From JAGNXB01 sp964471595 (lineage in GTDB: Bacteria > Bacteroidota > Bacteroidia > Chitinophagales > Saprospiraceae), in assembly GCA_964471595.1 (NCBI GenBank), contig CAYYGN010000003.1, positions 62,001-126,000 of the forward strand: a stretch of DNA of 64,000 nt. The letters run 5' to 3'. Shown here piece by piece: positions 52,736 to 60,581 of the stretch (its first letter is position 1; each line of letters starts with the position of its first letter). A program made the position numbers and the translations under genes. The notes beneath the pieces are model-generated. The model did no database searches. It was not told the origin of the DNA and was given only the letters and a program-made list of their open reading frames with translations.

Positions 52736-54250
52736 TCATCCACCACCGTTTTTGTCCGCTGTTGCCCCGGCGGGAATTTCGGCAAGTGGTTCGAGGCAGG
52801 CCTGGACATCGGCCAATTCCGATTCGTCATCCGACAATACATAGAGGGTGTCTCCCGGTGCAAGGACCGTGGCGCCTGTCGGCCTGAAGTATTTGCCATC
52901 CCGCAAAATCAGGGCGATGACAGCGTGCCGGGGAAACCGGGTATCCATGATTTTCAATCCGGCAGCGGGACAAGAAGATGAAATGACGAATGCCCGCATG
53001 ATGCGTTTGGGTTTGTCGAGAGGATCATCCTCCACGCCGGGCAGGGGTGCAGGTTCGGTGTCGTCATTGCGCACTACGCCCAGCCATCGTGCAAAAACAC
53101 TCAAGGTCGTACCCTGTATTAGTACGGAGGTAACGGATATGAAAAATACGATGTGAAAAATCATTTCCGCTTTGGCGATGCCGGCCAGCAGGGGGTAGGT
53201 GGCAAATACGATGGGCACGGCACCGCGCAAGCCTACCCAGGATATATAAAACCGGTTGGCCAATCGCATTTTGAAAGGCATCAGACTGATGAAAACACTC
53301 AAAGGCCTTGCTATCAGGATGAGGAACGCGGATATCAAAAGGCCGATGCCGACGACGGGTAAAATGCGGGTGGGAAAAACCAAAAGGCCCAGGGTCACAA
53401 AAAGGACAATTTCCATCAACCAGGCCAGTCCGTCATACATACGGAGAATGGTTTTCTTGTGGATCAATTCCTGATTGCCCAAATAAACGGCACACAGATA
53501 AATGGCAAGGAATCCGTTGCCTCCCAAAAAATCGGTAGCCGAAAAGGTGACAAACATCAAGGCGATCACCAGTACCGGATAAAGGCCTTCATAATCCAGG
53601 CGAATGCGGTTGATCACAAGGCGACTGACGCGCCCGAAGGCAAAGCCCAAAACGGCACCAAGGAGCATTTGGCGCAAAAAGAGAGGGATAATGGAACCGA
53701 GCGATTGGTCCTGATGGACTACCAGGGTCAGGAAAGAAATCGTCAACACATAGGCCATGGGATCATTGCTTCCACTCTCCAGTTCAAGGGTGGGTCGCAA
53801 ATTATTCCTCAGTGAAAGATTGCGTGAACGCAAAATGGAAAATACGGCGGCCGCATCCGTGGATGATACGATCGAACCGAGGAGCATGCTCTCGTAAATG
53901 GTGAAATCGGTCACATACCAGACGAATAGCCCCAGGGTCACCGCCGTGAATAATACACCGATGGTCGAAAGGCTAATCCCTTGCCAGAGGATCGGGCGCA
54001 CATTGCTCCATCGCGTATCCAGGCCTCCGGAGAAAAGGATGAAATTGAGGGAGACAATGCCGATAAACTGGGCGACTTTGGGATCGTCGAATTTGATCCC
54101 TCCCAGGCCGTCCGAACCCGCCAGCATGCCCACCGTTAAAAACAACAGGAGGGTGGGTACACCAAAGCGATAGGAGGTTTTTCCCGCCACAATGCTGATG
54201 AAAAGCAGGATTGAACCTACCAGCAAAATATTTTCAATGGTCAGGGTCAT
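52736..54250 (-). CDS. NhaP2/CvrA-type potassium/proton antiporter
   Basis: 504 residues: about 12 transmembrane segments of the CPA1 family, then a cytosolic C-terminal domain. Marks are ILFSGGLDTRWSNVRPI, IVSSTDAAAVFSILR (ion site with the Asp), LELESGSNDPMAYVL and WVGLRGAVPIVFATYPL. The C-terminal part (about 400-490) contains a TrkA-C-like domain (YFRPTGATVLAPGDTLYVLSDD). Related proteins exchange K+ for H+ and support growth in varied osmolarity. It faces the CPA2 gene head to head at its stop (12 bp between stops). No operon partner. Confidence 0.9.
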   Translation of the reverse strand: MTLTIENILLVGSILLFISIVAGKTSYRFGVPTLLLFLTVGMLAGSDGLGGIKFDDPKVAQFIGIVSLNFILFSGGLDTRWSNVRPILWQGISLSTIGVLFTAVTLGLFVWYVTDFTIYESMLLGSIVSSTDAAAVFSILRSRNLSLRNNLRPTLELESGSNDPMAYVLTISFLTLVVHQDQSLGSIIPLFLRQMLLGAVLGFAFGRVSRLVINRIRLDYEGLYPVLVIALMFVTFSATDFLGGNGFLAIYLCAVYLGNQELIHKKTILRMYDGLAWLMEIVLFVTLGLLVFPTRILPVVGIGLLISAFLILIARPLSVFISLMPFKMRLANRFYISWVGLRGAVPIVFATYPLLAGIAKAEMIFHIVFFISVTSVLIQGTTLSVFARWLGVVRNDDTEPAPLPGVEDDPLDKPKRIMRAFVISSSCPAAGLKIMDTRFPRHAVIALILRDGKYFRPTGATVLAPGDTLYVLSDDESELADVQACLEPLAEIPAGATADKNGGG

Positions 54251-54323
54251 AAAGACGATCGCACATTACTTGCGGAATAATGACCTGCTCCCGATGCTTT
54301 TTGCAAAATGCCACAATCCTTCA

Positions 54324-56870
54324 TCATTCCGTCTTGATCCATTTGACCACTTCGCTGGTGCCTCCGCACAATATGTCGAAAAAATAAACGCCCGGAGACC
54401 ATCCGGCTACAGGGATAACCACTTTGAATGCGCCTTCCGGCAGAATGCCCTGCCCGGCAAGTTGGCCATCGGAAGAAAAGCAGCGCCAGGTCCCAGAAGG
54501 CATTGGCCTGTCGGAGGAACGCTGGAGGAAGGTCGATGTACCCTGACCCGGATTGGGAAAAAGGCGCCAGGCCTGAAGGTTGGACGAGGTGGGTTTGACA
54601 GATACCGGGGGGTCGGTGATGGCCGCAAGAGGTAGGGCAAAAGCCGAACGGGCATGACTGCCAGCCACCAACATGTGTAAACCCGCATTCCAGGTCATGT
54701 CATAAACGGGCACGGCCGGCATGCCTGTTCCGAGAGGATGCCATGTCTGGCCGCCATCCACGGTGCCGTAAATACCGGCATCCGTCGCCGCAAACAAGAT
54801 ACTGTCTCCGTGCCCGGGCAAAACGACAAGATCGTTGACGGCCAGTGGCGGGAGGTCTCCATTGATGGAGGTCCAGGTCTGGCCCCCGTCATCCGATCGA
54901 TGGACATGGGAGGCAAACTGATTGTACCGGTATCCGCTGTGGGTCACAAAAACACGGTCTGACCACGTGGGGCTCCCCTGACAACTGGTGACATATCGCT
55001 GGGGCAACCCGTCGGCGATGAAAGTCCAGGTATCTGATTGGGGGTCCCGTCCCCACAGACGTCCGTCTCCCGTCCCCGCAAAGACACGACCCGGGATAAG
55101 CGGCGATTCCCCCAGGGCGGTGATGACATGGGTGGAACGGAACCAGGGCTCTGTGGGGTCGGTGAGCTTGCCGCTTACCGGATACCATTCCGGCAGGAAA
55201 GGATTTTCATTGCGGTAAACGCGATTGGTTCCGAACCACATTGTGTGGGGAGGATGCACGGAGACAAAATAGGGAGCATCCCATCCGGTATTGTCCGATC
55301 CATCGATGCCTTGTGTAAAATCCTGGAATTCGAATCCGTAATCGGTGGACTGGACCAAATTGCCATTTTGCCATTCGGCAAACATGATCTCGGGATATTC
55401 CGGATGGAAGGCGGGTTGAAATCCGTCTCCCCCGTAGATATGATCCCATTGATGCGGATTGCCTATGCCAACGGTGGTGCCGTTGTCCTGTGATCCCCCG
55501 GCGATCATTTCCGGGTCGTGGGGATTCCAGGCGATGCGGTAGAATTGTGTATTGGGAATATCATCCATTCGCGCCCAGGTTGTTCCATCATCCAGGGAGC
55601 GGTACAATCCGCCGTCGGTGGCCAGTACGAGGTGGCCTTCGGGGGTAAAAATCAGGTCATGCTTGTCGGCATGTACGTCGTACACCCACCAAAATGGTGT
55701 CGCTTTTTCCCAGTGGAGCCCTCCGTTCCGGGTACGCCAGAGATCCACGCCCAGGACGAAAATGTCGGCCATGTCCTGGGGATTGACGGCGAATTTCCCG
55801 AAATACCAACCGAAGCCTCCCAGGGTATTTCCCGGCAAATTAATGAGGGGTACCGGATACCAGGAGTCGCCCTGGTCATCACTGGCATAAATTCCTTCCA
55901 ATTGCTGGTTGGTGCCCACCATGCGCAAAAAAAATCGCCCTTGCGACCAGGCAATGGCCGGCCGTGAAAATGACCCCTGGGGCAACCCGGAGGTGAGTGT
56001 GTCCCAGGTGAGGCCCCGGTCTTTGGAGCGGTACACCCGCGACAACGGGCCGCTTACAATGGAGACCGCCTGATTGCGCACCCTATGCCACCCGCAGGCA
56101 AACACCACGTCAGGATCGTCGGGGTCAATGAGGATATCCGTTATGCCGGCCTCCTGTGAAAGGTAAAGGGTTTTTTCCCAGGAGAGACCTCCGTCCAAGG
56201 ACCTGTAGAATCCCCTTTCGGACCCGGGTCGCAGCGGGATGCCCATGCTGCCGGCGTACAGAATATGGGGATTCACGGGGTCAACAACGAGGGCACTGAT
56301 GATACCGGCATCGGCCAGACCGAGCAGGGACCAGGATTCTCCGTCATCCGTGCTCTTGTAAATGCCCTGACCCAGAAAGACATACGAGGAAATGTTGGGG
56401 TCACCGGTGGCGGCATAGACGACACCGGGCGAGGCCGGATCAAACACGATCCGGGAGATACTCAATACGGGCTGGTCGTCAAATACAGGATACCAGGTCG
56501 TGCCGCCGTCAGTAGTTTTGAATATGCCACCGGCCACCAATCCGGCCAGATAAGTGCCCGGTTCATTGGGGTGACGGGCGACGGAGTTGATTCTGCCACC
56601 GATGTTGCGAGGCCCGACCTGCTGCCAGGGGGTATCAAATCCCGGCGGGGCGGGATCGCGGAGTACAGCTCTGGCGCGGGCGGCGTCCAGGGCCTGCAGG
56701 AAGGCCTCGCCCGCTTCTTCAAAATGCGGGAAGTTGCGCGCCGCAAAAAATTCTTCCGAGGGCTTAAGGGGCGACTGACGGGGGTCTGTTTTCGAGGACG
56801 GGCAACCCGCCGTCTGCAAAAGGACCAACAGGGCAACGCAAGCAATGGAAAAAATGAAATTCCGGTACAT
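54324..56870 (-). CDS. Sortilin/BNR-repeat beta-propeller protein with T9SS type A domain and lipobox
   Basis: 848 residues. The N terminus has a signal with a lipobox-like QTAGC (Cys 23). Residues about 85-760 are BNR/Vps10-type repeats with Asp-box-like motifs (GGIFKTTDGGTTWYPV, GIYKSTDDGESWSLLG, VYRSKDRGLTWDTL, HRSDDGGQTWTSING, IYGTVDGGQTWHPLG), forming one or two seven- to ten-bladed propellers. This architecture occurs in sialidase-like and xyloglucanase-like proteins, but no catalytic set is evident. The last 75 residues are a type A sorting domain (WRLFPNPGQGTSTF ... GVYFFDILCGG). Having both a lipobox and a T9SS domain is unusual. Surface protein; function unknown. Confidence 0.87.
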   Translation of the reverse strand: MYRNFIFSIACVALLVLLQTAGCPSSKTDPRQSPLKPSEEFFAARNFPHFEEAGEAFLQALDAARARAVLRDPAPPGFDTPWQQVGPRNIGGRINSVARHPNEPGTYLAGLVAGGIFKTTDGGTTWYPVFDDQPVLSISRIVFDPASPGVVYAATGDPNISSYVFLGQGIYKSTDDGESWSLLGLADAGIISALVVDPVNPHILYAGSMGIPLRPGSERGFYRSLDGGLSWEKTLYLSQEAGITDILIDPDDPDVVFACGWHRVRNQAVSIVSGPLSRVYRSKDRGLTWDTLTSGLPQGSFSRPAIAWSQGRFFLRMVGTNQQLEGIYASDDQGDSWYPVPLINLPGNTLGGFGWYFGKFAVNPQDMADIFVLGVDLWRTRNGGLHWEKATPFWWVYDVHADKHDLIFTPEGHLVLATDGGLYRSLDDGTTWARMDDIPNTQFYRIAWNPHDPEMIAGGSQDNGTTVGIGNPHQWDHIYGGDGFQPAFHPEYPEIMFAEWQNGNLVQSTDYGFEFQDFTQGIDGSDNTGWDAPYFVSVHPPHTMWFGTNRVYRNENPFLPEWYPVSGKLTDPTEPWFRSTHVITALGESPLIPGRVFAGTGDGRLWGRDPQSDTWTFIADGLPQRYVTSCQGSPTWSDRVFVTHSGYRYNQFASHVHRSDDGGQTWTSINGDLPPLAVNDLVVLPGHGDSILFAATDAGIYGTVDGGQTWHPLGTGMPAVPVYDMTWNAGLHMLVAGSHARSAFALPLAAITDPPVSVKPTSSNLQAWRLFPNPGQGTSTFLQRSSDRPMPSGTWRCFSSDGQLAGQGILPEGAFKVVIPVAGWSPGVYFFDILCGGTSEVVKWIKTE

Positions 56871-57094
56871 CAGGGAGAGGGTATCTCCCGCAAGTTACGA
56901 TTTCCGGGCCAAAAAAGCCCGTCCAACGCCCGTGATCAAGCCCTTTAGACAGAATCCTGAAGGTAAAAACGGGAGGCAACGGGGTCGGTTCGGCCTAAGT
57001 CTGGCCCCGGGTTTCGGAAGGCCGGGACTGGGTGGGCACCGGAATAAAACCTCCCCGGGGAATACCGGAAGGCTGGAACATTTTTCGCTGTAAT

Positions 57095-57127
57095 AAAAAG
57101 CCCTTCCCACAAAAATGCAGGAAGGGC
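57095..57127 (-). terminator. Terminator of the VHPO-2/beta-barrel operon
   Basis: GCCCTTCC (57100-57107) pairs with GGAAGGGC (57120-57127). A five-A run lies on its left, forming a U tract for the leftward transcript. The remaining 224 bp up to the sortilin-like gene (56871-57094) hold nothing I recognise. Confidence 0.75.
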
Positions 57128-57160
57128 GGGGCTTACAGGGAGGGCTATAGGGGGTTGGTA

Positions 57161-58300
57161 TCAATCCAGTTCCGCCGGTGCGGTACGGGAAGTGGAGCGA
57201 TGGTTGGGTATGAACCAAACCGCCGAAAAGTTGACCACATAATCGGCGAAGGCGGCATCGCCGTGACGATCTCTTTGTTTGTCATCCAGGCTGCGGATCC
57301 GGTTGCGTTCGATCGCCACCGGCACGTTGACATTGAACAGGAAGCGACCTTGTACCCAGGAAAGGCCGGGTTCGACCGACAGGGCATATCCCGGACGACG
57401 GAATCCTTCCGATTTGCCGATCAGGTCTATGGCCGGAATCCCTTCGAGGCGGGAGGCCAGACTGATGGACAACGGCGAACGGGTGGCAAAGCCGATACCG
57501 AGCCGTGCGGCGTATTGGTCGGCTACCGAAAAGTAATTGGCATGCAGCGAAGGGTCGGAAGTGGGATTGCGGAGTACGCCATTGGTGTTTTTCGGATTGG
57601 CCATGTAAAAGGCACTGGCGAAAACGGACCAATTCTTGTACACTACACCAAATCCCTGAACTTCCACACTGACGCCGGTGCCACCGTCGCCGAGTTGAAT
57701 GGATTGATCCACCGGCCGGGTCTGGGTATAATCATTACCCTCTTCATCCAGTTTGTGGAATTGGTCTTTCACCTTGTAATTGCCACTGGGAAACTTTACC
57801 CCGGCGCCAACAGCTACATTCCAGGTCGGGTGTACTGCCGGATCCCTGAGCCAATAACTCAGGGAGGTCCGGATATCGCTCAGGCCGGCAGAATTGGTTT
57901 CAAACCGCTTGCGATCCGGATTGGCCGTTTCGCTGTTGCCGTAATGTTCGTACATGGAAGAGCGATTGTTGATGTTGACGGGCAACGTCAGGGTGGCGGA
58001 CAGCCGGTTGGTGATGCCATAGCTGACGCCGAGATCGAGGCCGTGAAAATAATTGATGACTTCGGTGCCTTCGGCAACGCGGTTGGCTTCTTCATGCTTG
58101 CCGCGAAAATGGCGGAAGGACTTGAAGTACCGGTAATTTGCAGCCACGCTGAAATCACCTTTCATGGTGAGTCCGGTGGTGTTTCCGCCTGTGGTGTTGC
58201 CGGAGCAACCCATGCTGCGAATGGCGACACAGCCCTGACCCATCAGTGCGGATGCGGGCATGGCGGCGACCAGGAGAATGAGGTAAAGTCTTGCTTTCAT
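57161..58300 (-). CDS. Outer-membrane beta-barrel protein with Cys-rich mature N terminus
   Basis: 379 residues. A signal peptide ends AMPASALMGQ, then comes the odd motif QGCVAIRSMGCSGN with two Cys close to the mature N terminus, and a Gly/Thr/Asn stretch. The rest is many amphipathic beta strands (GLDLGVSYGITNRLSATLTLPV, TWNVAVGAGVKFPSG, WSVFASAFYMANPK), like the MetA-pathway/phenol-degradation or transporter-type barrel families. It lies 38 bp downstream of VHPO-2 on the same strand and is followed by a terminator, so the two form an operon. A role in passing halides, peroxide or halogenated products is inferred, not shown. Confidence 0.8.
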   Translation of the reverse strand: MKARLYLILLVAAMPASALMGQGCVAIRSMGCSGNTTGGNTTGLTMKGDFSVAANYRYFKSFRHFRGKHEEANRVAEGTEVINYFHGLDLGVSYGITNRLSATLTLPVNINNRSSMYEHYGNSETANPDRKRFETNSAGLSDIRTSLSYWLRDPAVHPTWNVAVGAGVKFPSGNYKVKDQFHKLDEEGNDYTQTRPVDQSIQLGDGGTGVSVEVQGFGVVYKNWSVFASAFYMANPKNTNGVLRNPTSDPSLHANYFSVADQYAARLGIGFATRSPLSISLASRLEGIPAIDLIGKSEGFRRPGYALSVEPGLSWVQGRFLFNVNVPVAIERNRIRSLDDKQRDRHGDAAFADYVVNFSAVWFIPNHRSTSRTAPAELD

Positions 58301-58338
58301 GGGATCAAAAATGTTGGGTTGATAATGAGAGATTTTCG

Positions 58339-59670
58339 TCAGGGTCGCATTTGCAGTTGGAGGATGTTGTTGCCGATCCGGTTGCCTTGTTCAACACCGT
58401 GATCAATGGCGGAGCGGTAATGGATGCCCCCATAGAGCCGCGAAATGGCTGCTTCATCGGCCATTTCCGCGAAAGAGGTATAGGTGCGGGGACTCCCGTC
58501 AATATCAGTGCGATGTTGGTGGGTGTGATCGGTAAACGTGTAGGTCTCTCCAAACCGGTCGGTGAGGATGGCGGCCAGGCTGCCCGTTTGCACGGAGTGT
58601 CCGGAAGTGTATTCGGGAAAAGGCGGCGTGGTCAACATGCTGAGCCAGGCGGGGTCGAACAATTGGCGGATGTAGGTCACCGGGCGAAGGGTGTTCCATA
58701 CATACTTGGATCTCCAGCAGGAAATGAAGGCGTCGTGGAGTCCCATACATACCCGGGCCATGAGTTCGGAGGCCTCAAAGAGGTCGAGGTTTTCCACGCG
58801 GATGATCTGGCTGGTGACGCTGACCGAATGGCCGGGGGGCGTAGCTGTTTTTCCGGGGTCATCGCTCCAGTATTCCGCAATAGTCCTTTGTTCGGGGGTG
58901 AGATGCAGGGACACGGTGTACACTTCCAGTCCTTCCTGATAGAAGAGGCTGCCGGGGGAAGTCGAATAAGCGGGACACCCGGCGGGTTGGACGGGTATCA
59001 GGTTGACGCCGAGGAAAGGCCGGACATTTCCCCAATAGGGCTGCAGCGGTTTGCTGAAAGCGGGTGGGGTCGGGACCCAGAGCCCATCGCCGGTGGGCGG
59101 GGTAAAATCCGGAAAATTGGTCAGGTAACATAGATCCTGCCCGTCGGTAGCGGCGTAACCCTGTATGGCGTCGGCGACCGCAATGCCCCTGGCCCTTGAC
59201 CGCTGGATGACGTCATCGGGAATCCCTTGCGCCAACCGGTTGTGGGTCGTGGAATCGAACAGATTGATGGTGCTCAGATGAGCCGGAGTGGTATTCCGGT
59301 AAAAATGCCGGAAACTCTGGGCCATGACGGCATTGGCCACGATTTCCCAATGGTAGGTGACGCCGGCTTCCGAAGCCGGGACCGTACCCGGCGCCAGACC
59401 GTTGATTTGTCCCTGGAGGGATTGTGCCCCCGGCATGCCCGGGACCAGCGCCTCGTAAAGAGCCACGCCAATATATCCGAACGCACGGGCAGCAACGGGA
59501 GGAGAAAATCCGGGTGTTTCCCGGGTAATGGTGAGGGAGAGGTCGGCCCAATCCGTAACGACCTGAGAGGTGACGGGATCTGCCGGTTGGGTGGAGTTGT
59601 CCTTTTTACAACCCGCCACCTGTATGATCAGGAAGAGCAGCAGGCCGTAATGCAGTAGCGTGTATTTCAT
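58339..59670 (-). CDS. Vanadium-dependent haloperoxidase-like lipoprotein, VHPO-2
   Basis: About 443 residues from ATG 59670; lipobox IQVAGC with Cys 21. The N-terminal helical half is similar to the other two copies (TPGFSPPVAARAFGYIGVALYEAL). The vanadate-binding residues are K322-x6-R329 in RSKYVWNTLRPVTYI, TSGH at 355-358 (Thr in place of the usual Pro; Ser and His kept) and R411-x5-H417 in SRLYGGIHYRS. Predicted halide oxidation with H2O2, unproved. It starts divergently from the two-component operon and is followed 38 bp later by the beta-barrel gene. The frame upstream to 59784 lies across the promoter and is rejected. Confidence 0.88.
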   Translation of the reverse strand: MKYTLLHYGLLLFLIIQVAGCKKDNSTQPADPVTSQVVTDWADLSLTITRETPGFSPPVAARAFGYIGVALYEALVPGMPGAQSLQGQINGLAPGTVPASEAGVTYHWEIVANAVMAQSFRHFYRNTTPAHLSTINLFDSTTHNRLAQGIPDDVIQRSRARGIAVADAIQGYAATDGQDLCYLTNFPDFTPPTGDGLWVPTPPAFSKPLQPYWGNVRPFLGVNLIPVQPAGCPAYSTSPGSLFYQEGLEVYTVSLHLTPEQRTIAEYWSDDPGKTATPPGHSVSVTSQIIRVENLDLFEASELMARVCMGLHDAFISCWRSKYVWNTLRPVTYIRQLFDPAWLSMLTTPPFPEYTSGHSVQTGSLAAILTDRFGETYTFTDHTHQHRTDIDGSPRTYTSFAEMADEAAISRLYGGIHYRSAIDHGVEQGNRIGNNILQLQMRP

Positions 59671-59781
59671 AAGACCAGGATTTACAAAAGCGCCGAAAGG
59701 CACCGCCCCATCCCTGGTCAGAAGGAGACAGGCCTTTCGGACAACAAGGCATTCGACTTGCCAGACGATGCCTTGAGGATA

Positions 59782-59789
59782 CAAAGCTA
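59782..59789 (-). promoter_or_regulatory. -7 box of VHPO-2
   Basis: The minus strand reads TAGCTTTG, fitting TAnnTTTG, 111 bp before the ATG at 59670. The -33 position holds no TTG and is instead close to the CTTA direct repeat, as expected for an activator-dependent promoter. Confidence 0.5.
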
Positions 59790-59810
59790 CAGTCGTCCAA
59801 TGGGGATAAA

Positions 59811-59831
59811 CCTTAATATTTACTTAGAAAT
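59811..59831. promoter_or_regulatory. CTTAAT-N5-CTTAGA direct repeat between VHPO-2 and the two-component operon
   Basis: CTTAAT (59812-59817) and CTTAGA (59823-59828) start 11 bp apart, the geometry of OmpR/PmrA-type binding sites. The first hexamer is 23 bp from the VHPO-2 -7 box; the VHPO-3 element is at 45 bp, i.e. 22 bp (two turns) further. It also lies about 70 bp upstream of the response regulator start, so it could serve for autoregulation. Confidence 0.5.
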
Positions 59832-59900
59832 CGCACGATTTTTGCCCTTGACCGGGGAAGGAGGGTGAATCCCTCTAACTTGCCTCCTTATCGGGACTCT

Positions 59901-60581
59901 ATGAAAGTGTTAATTATCGAAGACGAGATCAAAACCGTCCAATCCATCCGCCAGGGGTTGGAAGAAAACGGCATCGTCGTCGAATACGCCTACGACGGCG
60001 AGTCGGGACTCCAGATGATCCGCTCCCGATCCTATGATGTCATCCTGTCCGACATCATCATGCCGGGTAAAAGCGGCTTTCAATTGTTGAGGGAAATGAG
60101 GGCTGAAGGAATATCTACTCCGGTGCTGCTCCTGACGGCGTTGGATTCCACCGACAACAAAGTGTACGGTCTGGAGGCCGGCGCCGACGATTATCTCGCC
60201 AAGCCTTTCGAATTCCGGGAATTGCTGGCCCGCATCAAAGCGCTCGCCCGGCGCGGACGCGAGCCCGGGCGCCCGGACCGCCTGTTGGTCTTTCAGGATA
60301 TCGAAATCGATCCTGATGCCAAAATCTGCCGAAGGGCGGGCCGGGACATTGAACTGACACCCCGCGAATTTTCTCTCCTGGAATATTTTCTCCGGCATCC
60401 GGGACGTGTTATTTCCAAGGCAGAGATTTCGGAAAAAGTATGGGATCTGCATTTTGACACCTCTACCAACGTGGTTGAGGTGTATGTCAATTATCTGCGC
60501 AATAAAGTGGACAGACCATTTCCCGTACCCCTCATCCATACCGTGTTCGGTTCCGGATACGTACTCAAAGTCAAGGAGTGA
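59901..60581 (+). CDS. OmpR-family response regulator
   Basis: 226 residues from ATG 59901. Receiver domain (1-115): acidic pocket IIEDE, phospho-acceptor D51 in ILSDIIMPGKSG, and K101 in DDYLAKPFEFRELL. DNA-binding winged helix (about 125-226): REFSLLEYFLRHPGRVISKAEI and NVVEVYVNYLRNKVD, ending GSGYVLKVKE. It should be phosphorylated by the kinase encoded next and bind direct repeats with about 11-bp period, one of which lies upstream in the intergenic region. First gene of rr-hk-VHPO-1. A TAACTTGC at 59876 is a weak -7 candidate. The open frame upstream to 59865 is not needed. Confidence 0.95.
   Translation: MKVLIIEDEIKTVQSIRQGLEENGIVVEYAYDGESGLQMIRSRSYDVILSDIIMPGKSGFQLLREMRAEGISTPVLLLTALDSTDNKVYGLEAGADDYLAKPFEFRELLARIKALARRGREPGRPDRLLVFQDIEIDPDAKICRRAGRDIELTPREFSLLEYFLRHPGRVISKAEISEKVWDLHFDTSTNVVEVYVNYLRNKVDRPFPVPLIHTVFGSGYVLKVKE

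Noticed and set aside
54324..56870. Sialidase or xyloglucanase function for the BNR-repeat protein
   Set aside because: Only Asp-box-like repeats are visible; no catalytic Arg triad or glycosidase acid pair could be identified.
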